NCBI GenBank assembly: GCA_937902455.1
Contig: CALELI010000112.1
Span: 1-11,522, forward strand
Direction: 5' to 3'
DNA from: an uncultured Prevotellaceae bacterium
GTDB taxonomy: Bacteria > Bacteroidota > Bacteroidia > Bacteroidales > Bacteroidaceae
Length of the DNA: 11,522 nucleotides
Each line of letters begins with the position of its first letter. Position 1 is the first letter of the stretch. The notes under the pieces are model-generated. The model was not told the origin of the DNA. It searched no databases and saw nothing but the letters and a program-made list of their open reading frames with translations. Shown here in pieces: positions 1 to 6,634 of the stretch. The position numbers were made by a program, and so were the translations under genes.

Positions 1-47
1 ACTGAGTCGCAGGGCAAAACGAGGCGTTTTTCGGCGTTTGACTCAGT
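1..47. other. Possible nested stem-loop at window edge
   Basis: Bases 1-8 (ACTGAGTC) are the exact reverse complement of bases 40-47 (GACTCAGT). Inside this outer stem, AAAACG at 16-21 pairs with CGTTTT at 25-30 across a 3-base loop. The same GACTCAGT is repeated at 62-69, as the start of the second unit of the tandem array, so the outer pairing could form with either copy. It could be the end of a terminator for a gene outside the window or just an inverted copy of the repeat unit. The sequence cannot decide between these, and no long T-run follows the outer stem. Confidence 0.25.
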
Positions 48-193
48 AACATTTGACCCGCGACTCAGTAATATCTGGTCCGCGGCTCAGAAATATTTCA
101 GGCGAGGTTCAATGGCATTTCTGGTGAGGTACAATAACGTTTCAGGCAGGCCAAAACGGTATGTCGGGCGAGAGTGAAAAACATTTTTTCCTT
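40..193. repeat. Degenerate 22-bp tandem array (about 7 units)
   Basis: Read in steps of 22 bases from position 40, seven consecutive segments (starting 40, 62, 84, 106, 128, 150, 172) share a pattern. It starts with G and a CTCA-like box, has an AAC/AAT in the middle, then ATTTC or ATTTG, and ends in a GGCG- or CCGC-like tail. Units 1 and 2 share their first ten bases (GACTCAGTAA). Later units drift strongly (for example GGTTCAATGG and GGTACAATAA) but keep the 22-base step without an insertion or deletion. The last unit is poor. No ORF or promoter explains the period. Function unknown. It lies just upstream of the M61 peptidase gene and ends about 30 bp before that gene's possible -7 box. 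Confidence 0.6.
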
Positions 194-224
194 GGATGAT
201 GATGGGAATTCAAAAAAGTTTGTG

Positions 225-232
225 TAATTTTG
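225..232 (+). promoter_or_regulatory. Possible Bacteroidota -7 box for the M61 peptidase
   Basis: TAATTTTG matches the Bacteroidota -7 consensus TAnnTTTG. No convincing TTTG-type -33 element is found 19-21 bases upstream, so the match rests on six fixed bases in AT-rich DNA. If real, transcription would begin a few bases before the ATG at 242, which would favour the in-frame ATG at 266 as the translation start. Confidence 0.4.
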
Positions 233-241
233 TAATGGATT

Positions 242-1732
242 ATGAAGTATAACAAATTATTGACTATGAAACATTGCGTTGTCGTGATTCTGCTTGCAGT
301 CAGCGTGCTGTGTTCGGCGAAGGGCAGGGGTGGTGCTGAGATGCACTATACGGTGAGCCTTGACACGATTGGAAAGTATATCAACGTGGAACTGAGATGC
401 ATTCCTGAGAAGGGTAGGAAGGACGTCTTGCTCAAGATGCCTGTTTGGGCACCGGGGTACTATATGATTCAGGATTTCCCGAAGCATCTCTGTGATTTCT
501 CGGCTTGTGATACTGAGGGCAACCGGCTTTCCTGGCGCAAGGTGGGCAAGAATGGATGGAATGTCGTGATGCCAGGACGTGGTGGGGCGGTTGTACGTTA
601 TCGGGTCTTTGCTGACGAGCGCGACGTGGCTTCGAGCAGGATAGACGGCCAGTCGGCTTTCATTGCTCCGAACGGGGTCTTCATGTATGTGGAGGGCGAG
701 GTGCAACATCCGGTGACGGTCTGCTACATGGTACCGGACAACTGGAAGAGTGTCTCCACGGGACTGCTGCCTGATGAAGGGATGTCCTGTACGTATACGG
801 TGCCGAATTTTGATGTGCTTTATGACAGCCCTCTGCTGATGGGTAATCATCTCGTACGCAAGTTCTCTCACGAGGGTCATGACTATGAGCTGGCTCTTGA
901 GACACCTGACGGCTTTGAGGAATCGGGGTTCGAGGACGGTTTCCGCCGTATTGTCTCGGCTGCCACGGCGATGATGGGGGATGTGCCTTATGATAACTAT
1001 ACTCTCATCCACATGGGCAAGGGGAATGGAGGACTCGAACACCTCAACTCTCAGGCTTGCTATACTGACGGCTCATTCCGCTTCCGTGACCGCGACGAAT
1101 GGCTCAACTATCTGGCTTTCACTGCTCACGAGTACTTCCACCTGTATAATGTGAAGACTATCCGTCCTGTCGAGCTGGGCCCTTTCGATTATGACAGGGA
1201 GGTCTTTACGCCTCTGCTGTGGTTCAGTGAGGGCATCACCTGCTATTACGAGGCCGTACTCCTCCAGCGTGCCGGCCTGTGTTCCCAGGACGAGATGCTC
1301 GAGATCATCTCGAAGTACACTCGCATGGATGAACCTTACGAGGGGCATCTCCACCAGAGCCTGCGTGACTACAGCTATGACATCTGGCTTCAGTTCCTGT
1401 CGGGCGATGCCAACTCGCGTGATGTCACCATAAACTATTATTTCCGTGGCCCTGTCGTGGGGCTGATCATGGATGTTGAGATCCAGCGTCTGTCTGGTCA
1501 CCGACGTTCTCTGGACGACCTGATGCGCCTGCTCTACACGCGTTTCCACAAGCAGCGTGGACGTGGCTTTACGGAGGATGAGTTCTGGAAGGCGGTGGAC
1601 GAGGTGGCCGGAGCATCTATGTCGCACGTCCGATATTTCGTGGACAATGCCGTCGACATCGACTACGAACGGTATCTTGCTCCTGCCGGGCTCACGATGG
1701 ACCGCTCTACCTGGACGATAAAGAGGCGTTAG
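242..1732 (+). CDS. Secreted M61-family metallopeptidase (glycyl aminopeptidase-like), PDZ-less
   Basis: A predicted zinc-dependent exported peptidase of the M61 (glycyl aminopeptidase) family. Counting from the ATG at 242, residues 12-23 form a hydrophobic signal sequence with a likely signal peptidase I site after C-S-A (residue 26). The cysteine at 24 lacks the small residue before it that a lipobox needs. The zinc motif is H296-E-Y-F-H300, followed by the family's typical Y-N-V-K, and the third ligand is probably E330 in the SEG motif. An N-terminal all-beta region (about 30-215) precedes the catalytic helical domain. The protein stops directly after the catalytic domain at LAPAGL plus about 12 residues, whereas typical M61 proteins are near 600 residues and continue into a PDZ domain. 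Start: ATG 242 is the longest, but the in-frame ATG at 266 gives an equally good signal peptide and better agrees with the possible -7 box. The gene ends 7 bp from the convergent glycosyltransferase gene. Family assignment is firm; substrate is unknown. Confidence 0.88.
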   Translation: MKYNKLLTMKHCVVVILLAVSVLCSAKGRGGAEMHYTVSLDTIGKYINVELRCIPEKGRKDVLLKMPVWAPGYYMIQDFPKHLCDFSACDTEGNRLSWRKVGKNGWNVVMPGRGGAVVRYRVFADERDVASSRIDGQSAFIAPNGVFMYVEGEVQHPVTVCYMVPDNWKSVSTGLLPDEGMSCTYTVPNFDVLYDSPLLMGNHLVRKFSHEGHDYELALETPDGFEESGFEDGFRRIVSAATAMMGDVPYDNYTLIHMGKGNGGLEHLNSQACYTDGSFRFRDRDEWLNYLAFTAHEYFHLYNVKTIRPVELGPFDYDREVFTPLLWFSEGITCYYEAVLLQRAGLCSQDEMLEIISKYTRMDEPYEGHLHQSLRDYSYDIWLQFLSGDANSRDVTINYYFRGPVVGLIMDVEIQRLSGHRRSLDDLMRLLYTRFHKQRGRGFTEDEFWKAVDEVAGASMSHVRYFVDNAVDIDYERYLAPAGLTMDRSTWTIKRR

Positions 1733-1739
1733 TGTACTT

Positions 1740-2711
1740 TCAGGAGTCTTTGTGCATGGCCTTTCTCAGTGTCCAGAACAGTTCTTCCTGGATTCTGAAG
1801 AGTGGGTAGTTGTGGATGGGATAATAGCCAAAGCGGTAGAGCCTCTTCTTTGGTATGCGATGGATTTCTATCGTCTTGAGTACATGGGACATGCGGGTGT
1901 GGATTTCATGGATTTCTTCTTCTGAGAACCGGTGCTTGTTGTGCCAGTATGTCTTGTAGGCCCCGAGCAGGTTGTAGAGGCGGTGTAGCTCGAGTGTGTC
2001 GAGAATCTCGTCCGGCACGTTTTCCTTTATCAGAGTTTCCTTCAGACTTATATTGGCAAGGATGTGGTCGAAGTTGTGGATGGACAGTTTCATGGTTCCC
2101 GAATCGGCATGTCGGCGGTAGTTGTAGGTGGCGGCAGATGTGGCTACCTTCCTGGAATGGAGGTAGTGGATGCGGGTTGTGTTGTCGTCGCTGTAATATG
2201 GTGTGGATATGTCGTAAGGGTATTGCCGGAAGAGTTCTGCCTTTGCTGCGTAGACTCCGTGGATGTGCCAGTCGATGGAGAGGTGGCAGGCTTCCTGTCC
2301 GGAGAGGGTGCGGGATGCTGACGGAAAAGTCTCTGTGGAGTCGGGATAGTGCATGACGAGAGTGAAGAGCACGCAGTCGATAGCGGGGTCGTGCTGGAAG
2401 GTGTCGGACACCAGTGACAGGGAGTCTGGGTTGAACCAGTCGTCGGAGTCAAGATAGCAGATATACTGGCCTGATGCGATTTCGATGCCTCGGTTTCTTG
2501 ATGCGGCCTGACCGATGTTGGCTGTGTTTCGCAACAGGATGATACGCTCGTCACGTGCCTTGTATTCCTGGAGGATGTCCCACGACGAGTCGGTGCTGGC
2601 ATCGTCGATGCAGATGATTTCTATGTCGGAGAATGTCTGCCCGATTAGTGAATCAAGACATTTGCGGAGGTATCTTTCTGCGTTGTAGACAGCAACAAGG
2701 ACGGAAATCAT
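1740..2711 (-). CDS. Family 2 glycosyltransferase
   Basis: A 323-residue inverting glycosyltransferase with a GT-A fold, expected at the cytoplasmic face of the inner membrane, adding a sugar from a nucleotide donor to a growing glycan. It opens with ISVLVAVYNAERYL, the standard GT2 first strand and helix. The nucleotide-binding aspartates are in IDDAST (D36-D37), and the metal-binding DxD-type motif is LDSDDWF (D88-D91). The remaining ~200 residues are divergent, so donor and acceptor cannot be predicted. The start is placed at the ATG at 2711 because homology begins with that methionine. The reading frame is open as far as 3311, but that extension only runs antiphase through the flippase gene. 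It follows the flippase by 32 bp on the same strand and is probably co-transcribed with it. No further transferases or a polymerase lie nearby, so this is not a complete polysaccharide locus within the window. Confidence 0.9.
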   Translation of the reverse strand: MISVLVAVYNAERYLRKCLDSLIGQTFSDIEIICIDDASTDSSWDILQEYKARDERIILLRNTANIGQAASRNRGIEIASGQYICYLDSDDWFNPDSLSLVSDTFQHDPAIDCVLFTLVMHYPDSTETFPSASRTLSGQEACHLSIDWHIHGVYAAKAELFRQYPYDISTPYYSDDNTTRIHYLHSRKVATSAATYNYRRHADSGTMKLSIHNFDHILANISLKETLIKENVPDEILDTLELHRLYNLLGAYKTYWHNKHRFSEEEIHEIHTRMSHVLKTIEIHRIPKKRLYRFGYYPIHNYPLFRIQEELFWTLRKAMHKDS

Positions 2712-2743
2712 GGGAAAAGTGAATAATGAAAAATGACAGGAGG

Positions 2744-4261
2744 CTATCTGTGGCGTATCTTGTTCCAGATGGCCTGGAGAATGGTCGTGTCGCGGTAGAG
2801 AATCCGTGCGGATATGAGTGACGAGAGGATGAGGCAGACTGGCCCGACTGTCCATTTGATTATGGAGCGCTCTGTCTCGATTCCATGCATTACTGCAAGT
2901 ATGGTCATGAGTATGATGATGAACTGAACGACATAGAATGTCGACAGCCTGTGGTCGAACAGGAACTTGTATCTGTAGGAATAGAGCGAGAAGACGAAGA
3001 TGAAGTTGATGAGTCCTGTAAGTGAGAGTGCTATTCCGCATCCTGTGAGGCCGTAATACTTGTACGACAGTGGAATGATGATTGCAATGAAGACATCGTA
3101 TGCCAGTTCTACGAACATGTACATCCTGGAGTCGCCCTTTGCGAGAGCGAGATATTCCACTGGTCCGGCAAAGGCCTTGAAGTACATGCACATTGCTGCG
3201 CAGACTGCCATAGGAATGGCTGCATGGTAGTTGTTGGCGTAGAGCAGGTGAATCATGTGTGGCATGAAGAGTACAAGTCCGACGAGGAGCGGGGCCATGA
3301 GGAGCGCACATACTTCAATCTGCTGGTTTATGATGATGTTCGAACGCCGTACGTCATGTGCCGCTGCCGAGAGGCGTGGGAAGAAGTCGACTTCCATGGC
3401 TGTGAAGACGTAGGACGCGTAGGTTATGACTATGCTGTAACCGGCAGTATAGAGTCCTACGGCAATGTCGCCAGCCTCCAGTGTGGAGTGCTGGGAAAGG
3501 ATGAACTGACGGATGACATATTCTGCTCCCTTTCCGAATATGCCGGCAATCACATATCCGATTCCAAGTACGAGCATAGGTATGCCTGCATGGAAATGAT
3601 ATGAAAGGTCGGCATTCCTGAAATTGAAGATGGATGAACCGTAACGGTAGACTTTCGATGAGTAGTGGAGTGTGATGATGAGGATGGCTATGTGGTTTGC
3701 GAGCAGTGCTGCCGCTATGCCCTTGTAGCGGAAGAGGTAGAAGAGCGGAACTGTGACTATGAGCGTGGCTATTGTGCAGAAGATGGAGATGATTGCGACT
3801 TTCTTCAGCTGCTTCGTGCCTTTGAGGATTGCCTGTTCGCCGCTGATGACGGTCAGGATTCCGATGATGGGAATGATAAGCAGGAGGTTCGTGGTGCTTG
3901 TCCATGTTATGAATGGTACTATGCAAAGTGCGACGAACATGCCAAGCAGGCCTGCCATGAGACACCATGTACGCACGGTGACGATGAAAGTCCGTATCTG
4001 CTTCTCGTCGCCGGTCTCGAACAGTTCCGACACATGTTTTATGGCGGAGAAGCATATCCCGAAATCGGTGGAGTGGTGGAGCAGTTCTATGAAATTGGAC
4101 AACAGGCTGATTATGCCTGTTCCCTGAGGACCAAGCAACACGGATGTGATCTTGTTGCGGATGACATTGATGAGAAGGTTGAGACCTTGTACTCCACCGA
4201 AAAGCCCCGTGCATTTAATCACATGATCATAGGTCGCGTCTTCGTGTTTGCTGTCTGACAT
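2744..4261 (-). CDS. Oligosaccharide flippase (Wzx/RfbX-type, MATE/MOP superfamily)
   Basis: A 505-residue polytopic inner-membrane protein, predicted to flip lipid-linked oligosaccharide units from the cytoplasmic to the periplasmic face. I see roughly 12-14 hydrophobic segments spread over the whole length. The first region (GLFGGVQGLNLLINVIRNK, then LLGPQGTGIISL) is the characteristic opening of Bacteroidota O-antigen translocase-like flippases, and the following ISELFE-like stretch (HVSELFETGDEKQIRTF) also fits. Length is normal. It is the first gene of a two-gene unit with the GT2 enzyme and has its own -7 box (TACCTTTG on the minus strand at 4297-4290) about 28 bases before the ATG. The transported substrate (O-antigen, capsule or exopolysaccharide unit) cannot be told from the sequence. 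Confidence 0.88.
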   Translation of the reverse strand: MSDSKHEDATYDHVIKCTGLFGGVQGLNLLINVIRNKITSVLLGPQGTGIISLLSNFIELLHHSTDFGICFSAIKHVSELFETGDEKQIRTFIVTVRTWCLMAGLLGMFVALCIVPFITWTSTTNLLLIIPIIGILTVISGEQAILKGTKQLKKVAIISIFCTIATLIVTVPLFYLFRYKGIAAALLANHIAILIITLHYSSKVYRYGSSIFNFRNADLSYHFHAGIPMLVLGIGYVIAGIFGKGAEYVIRQFILSQHSTLEAGDIAVGLYTAGYSIVITYASYVFTAMEVDFFPRLSAAAHDVRRSNIIINQQIEVCALLMAPLLVGLVLFMPHMIHLLYANNYHAAIPMAVCAAMCMYFKAFAGPVEYLALAKGDSRMYMFVELAYDVFIAIIIPLSYKYYGLTGCGIALSLTGLINFIFVFSLYSYRYKFLFDHRLSTFYVVQFIIILMTILAVMHGIETERSIIKWTVGPVCLILSSLISARILYRDTTILQAIWNKIRHR

Positions 4262-4289
4262 TTTACCTGCGTGTTAGCCTATTATTTTG

Positions 4290-4319
4290 CAAAGGTAGTA
4301 ATAAAAAATGAAGAATGAA
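4290..4319 (-). promoter_or_regulatory. Flippase promoter: -7 box with T-rich upstream element
   Basis: On the minus strand, TACCTTTG (4297-4290) matches the -7 consensus TAnnTTTG and is followed by C. One base upstream of it begins a 21-bp T-rich element (4319-4299) that starts TTCATTCTTC, continues with a T-run and ends ATTA. The identical 21 bases occupy the same position behind the DUF4494 promoter. No TTTG-type -33 element is seen, so this element occupies the region where it would be expected. Confidence 0.6.
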
Positions 4320-4333
4320 GAATGAAGAATGAA
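4307..4333. repeat. Heptamer tandem repeat (AATGAAG, 3 copies plus 6 bp)
   Basis: AATGAAG occurs at 4307-4313, 4314-4320 and 4321-4327, with AATGAA at 4328-4333. It sits between the divergent -7 boxes of the flippase and dehydrogenase genes. A shorter version (AATGAAG plus AATGAA) is found at 7201-7213. Confidence 0.85.
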
Positions 4334-4343
4334 TTTTTTGTTA

Positions 4344-4351
4344 TAACTTTG
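4344..4351 (+). promoter_or_regulatory. -7 box for the D-2-hydroxyacid dehydrogenase
   Basis: TAACTTTG fits TAnnTTTG and is followed by C, as at the other -7 boxes here. A start of transcription around 4355-4358 would exclude the GTG at 4356 as a translation start. It would leave about 40 bases of leader before the ATG at 4398. No -33 element is apparent. Confidence 0.6.
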
Positions 4352-4397
4352 CAAAGTGAAGGGACGTCATGGAAATCCCCTTCCTAAGGAAACAGAT

Positions 4398-5351
4398 ATG
4401 AAACTGGTAATATTAGATGGACATGGGGTTAATCCCGGTGACATGTCGTGGGAGCCGCTTGAACGGATGGTAGACCTGGAGGTCTATGACTTTACTCAGC
4501 CGGAGGACGTGGTGGACAGGTGCAAGGATGCAGAGATGGTCCTGACCAACAAGGTGGTGTTTGACGCCTCTGTCCTGGGACAGTTGCCACGACTTATGTA
4601 CATAGGTGTGCTTGCAACAGGATATAATGTAGTGGATCTGGAAGTGGCAAGCCGACAGAGTATAGTGGTTACGAATATCCCGTCGTACAGTACTGACAGC
4701 GTGGTCCAGATGGTCTGGGCGCATCTGCTGAATATTGTCAATATGGTAGGCCATTACGCAGAGGAGAACCGGAACGGCAGATGGACGGCATCGCGTGATT
4801 TCTGCTATATGGATGCTCCTGTTTACGAACTTGCCAATAAGCAGATGGGCATTGTTGGACTGGGTAACATAGGCATGAAGATGGCGAAGACGGCTCTTGC
4901 CTTCGGAATGAAGGTCGTGGCACTGACATCGAAGTCAAGGGATGAATTGCCGGAGGGCGTGAAGAGTGTAAGCCTTGAGGAACTGCTGAGTAGAAGTGAC
5001 GTGGTGACCCTTCATTGTCCGCTGAACAGCTCGACAAAGGAAATGATAGACAGGGACTCGTTGAGGCTAATGCGCCCGTCATCCATATTGATTAATACTG
5101 GAAGGGGAGGGCTTGTGAACGAACAGGACCTTGCCGACGCACTTAACGAGGGCGTTATCGGTGCCTATGGTGCTGATGTGCTCTGTCAGGAACCAGCTTC
5201 TGCAGACAATCCTCTGCTGACGGCAAGGAACTGCCATCTCACACCTCACATTGCATGGGCAACGGTAGAGGCTCGCCAGCGGCTGATTGATGTGTGTGTG
5301 GAGAATGTGAAGGGTTTCCTGAACGGCAAGGTAATAAACAAGGTGAATTAG
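4398..5351 (+). CDS. D-2-hydroxyacid dehydrogenase (glycerate dehydrogenase/hydroxypyruvate reductase-like)
   Basis: A 317-residue cytoplasmic NAD(P)-dependent oxidoreductase of the D-isomer-specific 2-hydroxyacid dehydrogenase family, probably reducing hydroxypyruvate or a related 2-keto acid. The Rossmann motif is GLGNIG (G154-G159). The catalytic triad is R236 (NTGRGG), E265 (CQEPA) and H284 (TPHIAWAT); the PHIAWAT ending is typical of glycerate dehydrogenase-like members. The second Rossmann strand ends VVALTSKS without the aspartate that normally selects NAD, so NADP use is possible. The start is the ATG at 4398: it gives the usual family length, begins MKLVILDGH, and has AAGGA seven bases upstream. 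A GTG in frame at 4356 overlaps the predicted transcription start. It is monocistronic and ends 13 bp from the convergent Crp/Fnr gene. Exact substrate not provable from sequence. Confidence 0.9.
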   Translation: MKLVILDGHGVNPGDMSWEPLERMVDLEVYDFTQPEDVVDRCKDAEMVLTNKVVFDASVLGQLPRLMYIGVLATGYNVVDLEVASRQSIVVTNIPSYSTDSVVQMVWAHLLNIVNMVGHYAEENRNGRWTASRDFCYMDAPVYELANKQMGIVGLGNIGMKMAKTALAFGMKVVALTSKSRDELPEGVKSVSLEELLSRSDVVTLHCPLNSSTKEMIDRDSLRLMRPSSILINTGRGGLVNEQDLADALNEGVIGAYGADVLCQEPASADNPLLTARNCHLTPHIAWATVEARQRLIDVCVENVKGFLNGKVINKVN

Positions 5352-5365
5352 TGACCCACATCACT
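5350..5365. other. Small palindrome filling the convergent gap (AGTGA-N6-TCACT)
   Basis: AGTGA (5350-5354) and TCACT (5361-5365) are perfect inverted repeats around CCCACA. The palindrome spans almost exactly the 13-bp space between the stop codons of the dehydrogenase and the Crp/Fnr regulator. As RNA it would form a weak 5-bp hairpin in either direction; there is no T-run, so it is at best a poor terminator. Its GTGA-N6-TCAC core resembles the enterobacterial CRP site, but a 3'-end location makes an operator unlikely. Confidence 0.35.
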
Positions 5366-5958
5366 CAGTCTTCCTCGCTGCAGATTTTCCTGACACGACT
5401 GAGTGTCTCCGGACGAATCTGGAGTACGGATGCAAGGTATTTGAGTGGGCTTCGCCTGGCTATCTCGGGCGTGTACTTGAGGGTAAGGAGATAGCGCTCT
5501 TTTGCTGACTCGAATCTCAGTATGTCGGCCTTGTGCTGATGGATTATAAGGGACTTCTCGAGAATGGAGAAGTACAGTTTGCACACTTCATAGGAATGCT
5601 TTGTCAGCTCCTGCATCTCTGCGTAGGGAAATCCGTAGAGTATTGTCGGTTCGAGGGTGTGCATCATTATCTGTGACGGCTGCCGTGTGAAGAAACTTTC
5701 CAGACAGCATACTATTTCGCCTTCGCAGGCAAGATGTTCCGTCACTTCCTGCCCGTTCTTGTGATAGAACTGACGGACAAGGCCTTTCTCGATATAGAAC
5801 ATATAGTCGCACACTTCGCCTTCATTGATGACCATTTTCCGATGGTGATACTTCTTCTGTACTACCACACTTGCGATGGCATCAAGTGTGGCAGGGCTTA
5901 ATGCAATGCTGTGCTGGCGTGCAATGTCGCGAACTATGTCCTTACATCTTTCATTCAT
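5365..5958 (-). CDS. Crp/Fnr-family transcriptional regulator
   Basis: A 197-residue DNA-binding regulator: an N-terminal cyclic-nucleotide-binding-like beta-roll (about residues 22-115, with INEGE and YIEKGLVRQFY strands), a dimerisation helix (about 116-150) and a C-terminal winged helix-turn-helix (about 165-195). The recognition helix reads PETLSR; E184, S187 and R188 follow the E-x-x-S-R pattern of FNR rather than the R-E-T-x-x-R of E. coli CRP. The phosphate-binding arginine and R-S-A motif of true cAMP receptors are absent (the region reads GEIVCCLESFF), so cAMP binding is unlikely. There is no FNR-type cysteine cluster at the N-terminus either, so the signal is unknown. The ATG overlaps the end of the YggS gene by 8 bp (ATGAATGA), so the two are probably translationally coupled. 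It is the last gene of its operon. Confidence 0.88.
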   Translation of the reverse strand: MNERCKDIVRDIARQHSIALSPATLDAIASVVVQKKYHHRKMVINEGEVCDYMFYIEKGLVRQFYHKNGQEVTEHLACEGEIVCCLESFFTRQPSQIMMHTLEPTILYGFPYAEMQELTKHSYEVCKLYFSILEKSLIIHQHKADILRFESAKERYLLTLKYTPEIARRSPLKYLASVLQIRPETLSRVRKICSEED

Positions 5959-6634
5959 AGTTTCGTTCTCCGAAGATGTAACTGCCTATACGGACCATTG
6001 TGGTGCCTTCTTCGATGGCAATCCTGTAGTCGTCACTCATACCCATCGACAGTTCCTTGAATGAAGGCTCGTCCTTGAAATAGGTGTCCTTCACCTCCCT
6101 GAATATCTCGTGGGCATAGGCAAACTCACTATGGATGAGCGTGTCGTCCAGGGTGTTGGTGGCCATGCACATGAGTCCGATAATCCTGAAACTTAATGTA
6201 GTGCCTTCGGCCTTCTGGCTGAAGATGGTGTTGAGTGTCTCGATGAGTTCCTCTTTGGAAAGGCCGAACTTAGTCTCTTCCTGAGCCACATATATCTGCA
6301 GGAGTACGTCAATCACCCTGCCGGCCTTCCTTGCCTGCTTGTCAATCTCGCTGAGGAGTTTCAGTGAGTCGACGGAATGGATAAGTGACACGAACGGAGT
6401 GATGTACTTGACCTTGTTGGTCTGCAGGTGTCCGATGAAATGCCACTGAATGTCCTGTGGCAATACAGGCTGTTTCTGCAGCAGTTCCTGCACGTGCGAT
6501 TCTCCAAATACGCGCTGCCCTGCATTGTAGGCTTCCATGATGGCCTCGCAGGGATGGTACTTGGATATTGCCACGAGTTGGACGTCCTCAGGCAACTCGT
6601 CATACAATTGCTCGAGATGGACTTTTATTCTCAT
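5951..6634 (-). CDS. yggS: YggS/PROSC-family PLP-binding protein (PLP homeostasis)
   Basis: A 227-residue cytoplasmic protein of the YggS (PLPBP) family, a single-domain alanine-racemase-like barrel that holds pyridoxal 5'-phosphate and buffers vitamin B6 and amino-acid pools without a known catalytic reaction. PLP would bind K25 in VAISKYHP. Other family signatures are FGESHVQE (43-50), WHFIGHLQTNK (64-74), KFGLS, and the C-terminal SMGMSDDYRIAIEEGT followed by VRIGSYIFGER, the phosphate-binding end. Family length is normal. It overlaps the preceding DUF4494 gene by 4 bp (ATGA) and the following Crp/Fnr gene by 8 bp, so the three form one tightly coupled unit. Assignment is firm. Confidence 0.93.
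   Translation of the reverse strand: MRIKVHLEQLYDELPEDVQLVAISKYHPCEAIMEAYNAGQRVFGESHVQELLQKQPVLPQDIQWHFIGHLQTNKVKYITPFVSLIHSVDSLKLLSEIDKQARKAGRVIDVLLQIYVAQEETKFGLSKEELIETLNTIFSQKAEGTTLSFRIIGLMCMATNTLDDTLIHSEFAYAHEIFREVKDTYFKDEPSFKELSMGMSDDYRIAIEEGTTMVRIGSYIFGERNYE

Noticed and set aside
257..1627. Minus-strand open frames opposite the M61 peptidase (257-1042 and 1073-1627)
   Set aside because: Both are His/Arg-rich shadows of the intact M61 gene.
2712..3311. 600-bp upstream extension of the glycosyltransferase frame
   Set aside because: It runs in another frame inside the flippase gene; its peptide is His/Arg-rich and shadow-like, and GT2 homology begins at the ATG at 2711.
3224..4258. Plus-strand open frames opposite the flippase
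   Set aside because: They are acidic, Cys- and Tyr-rich mirror images of a membrane protein gene, without start context or homology.
4356..4397. GTG start for the dehydrogenase
   Set aside because: It coincides with the predicted transcription start; the ATG at 4398 has AAGGA upstream and gives the normal family length.
5350..5365. GTGA-N6-TCAC as a Crp operator for the adjacent regulator
   Set aside because: It lies at the 3' ends of two convergent genes, away from any promoter, and the regulator's reading helix differs from that of CRP; a chance or weak hairpin is more likely.
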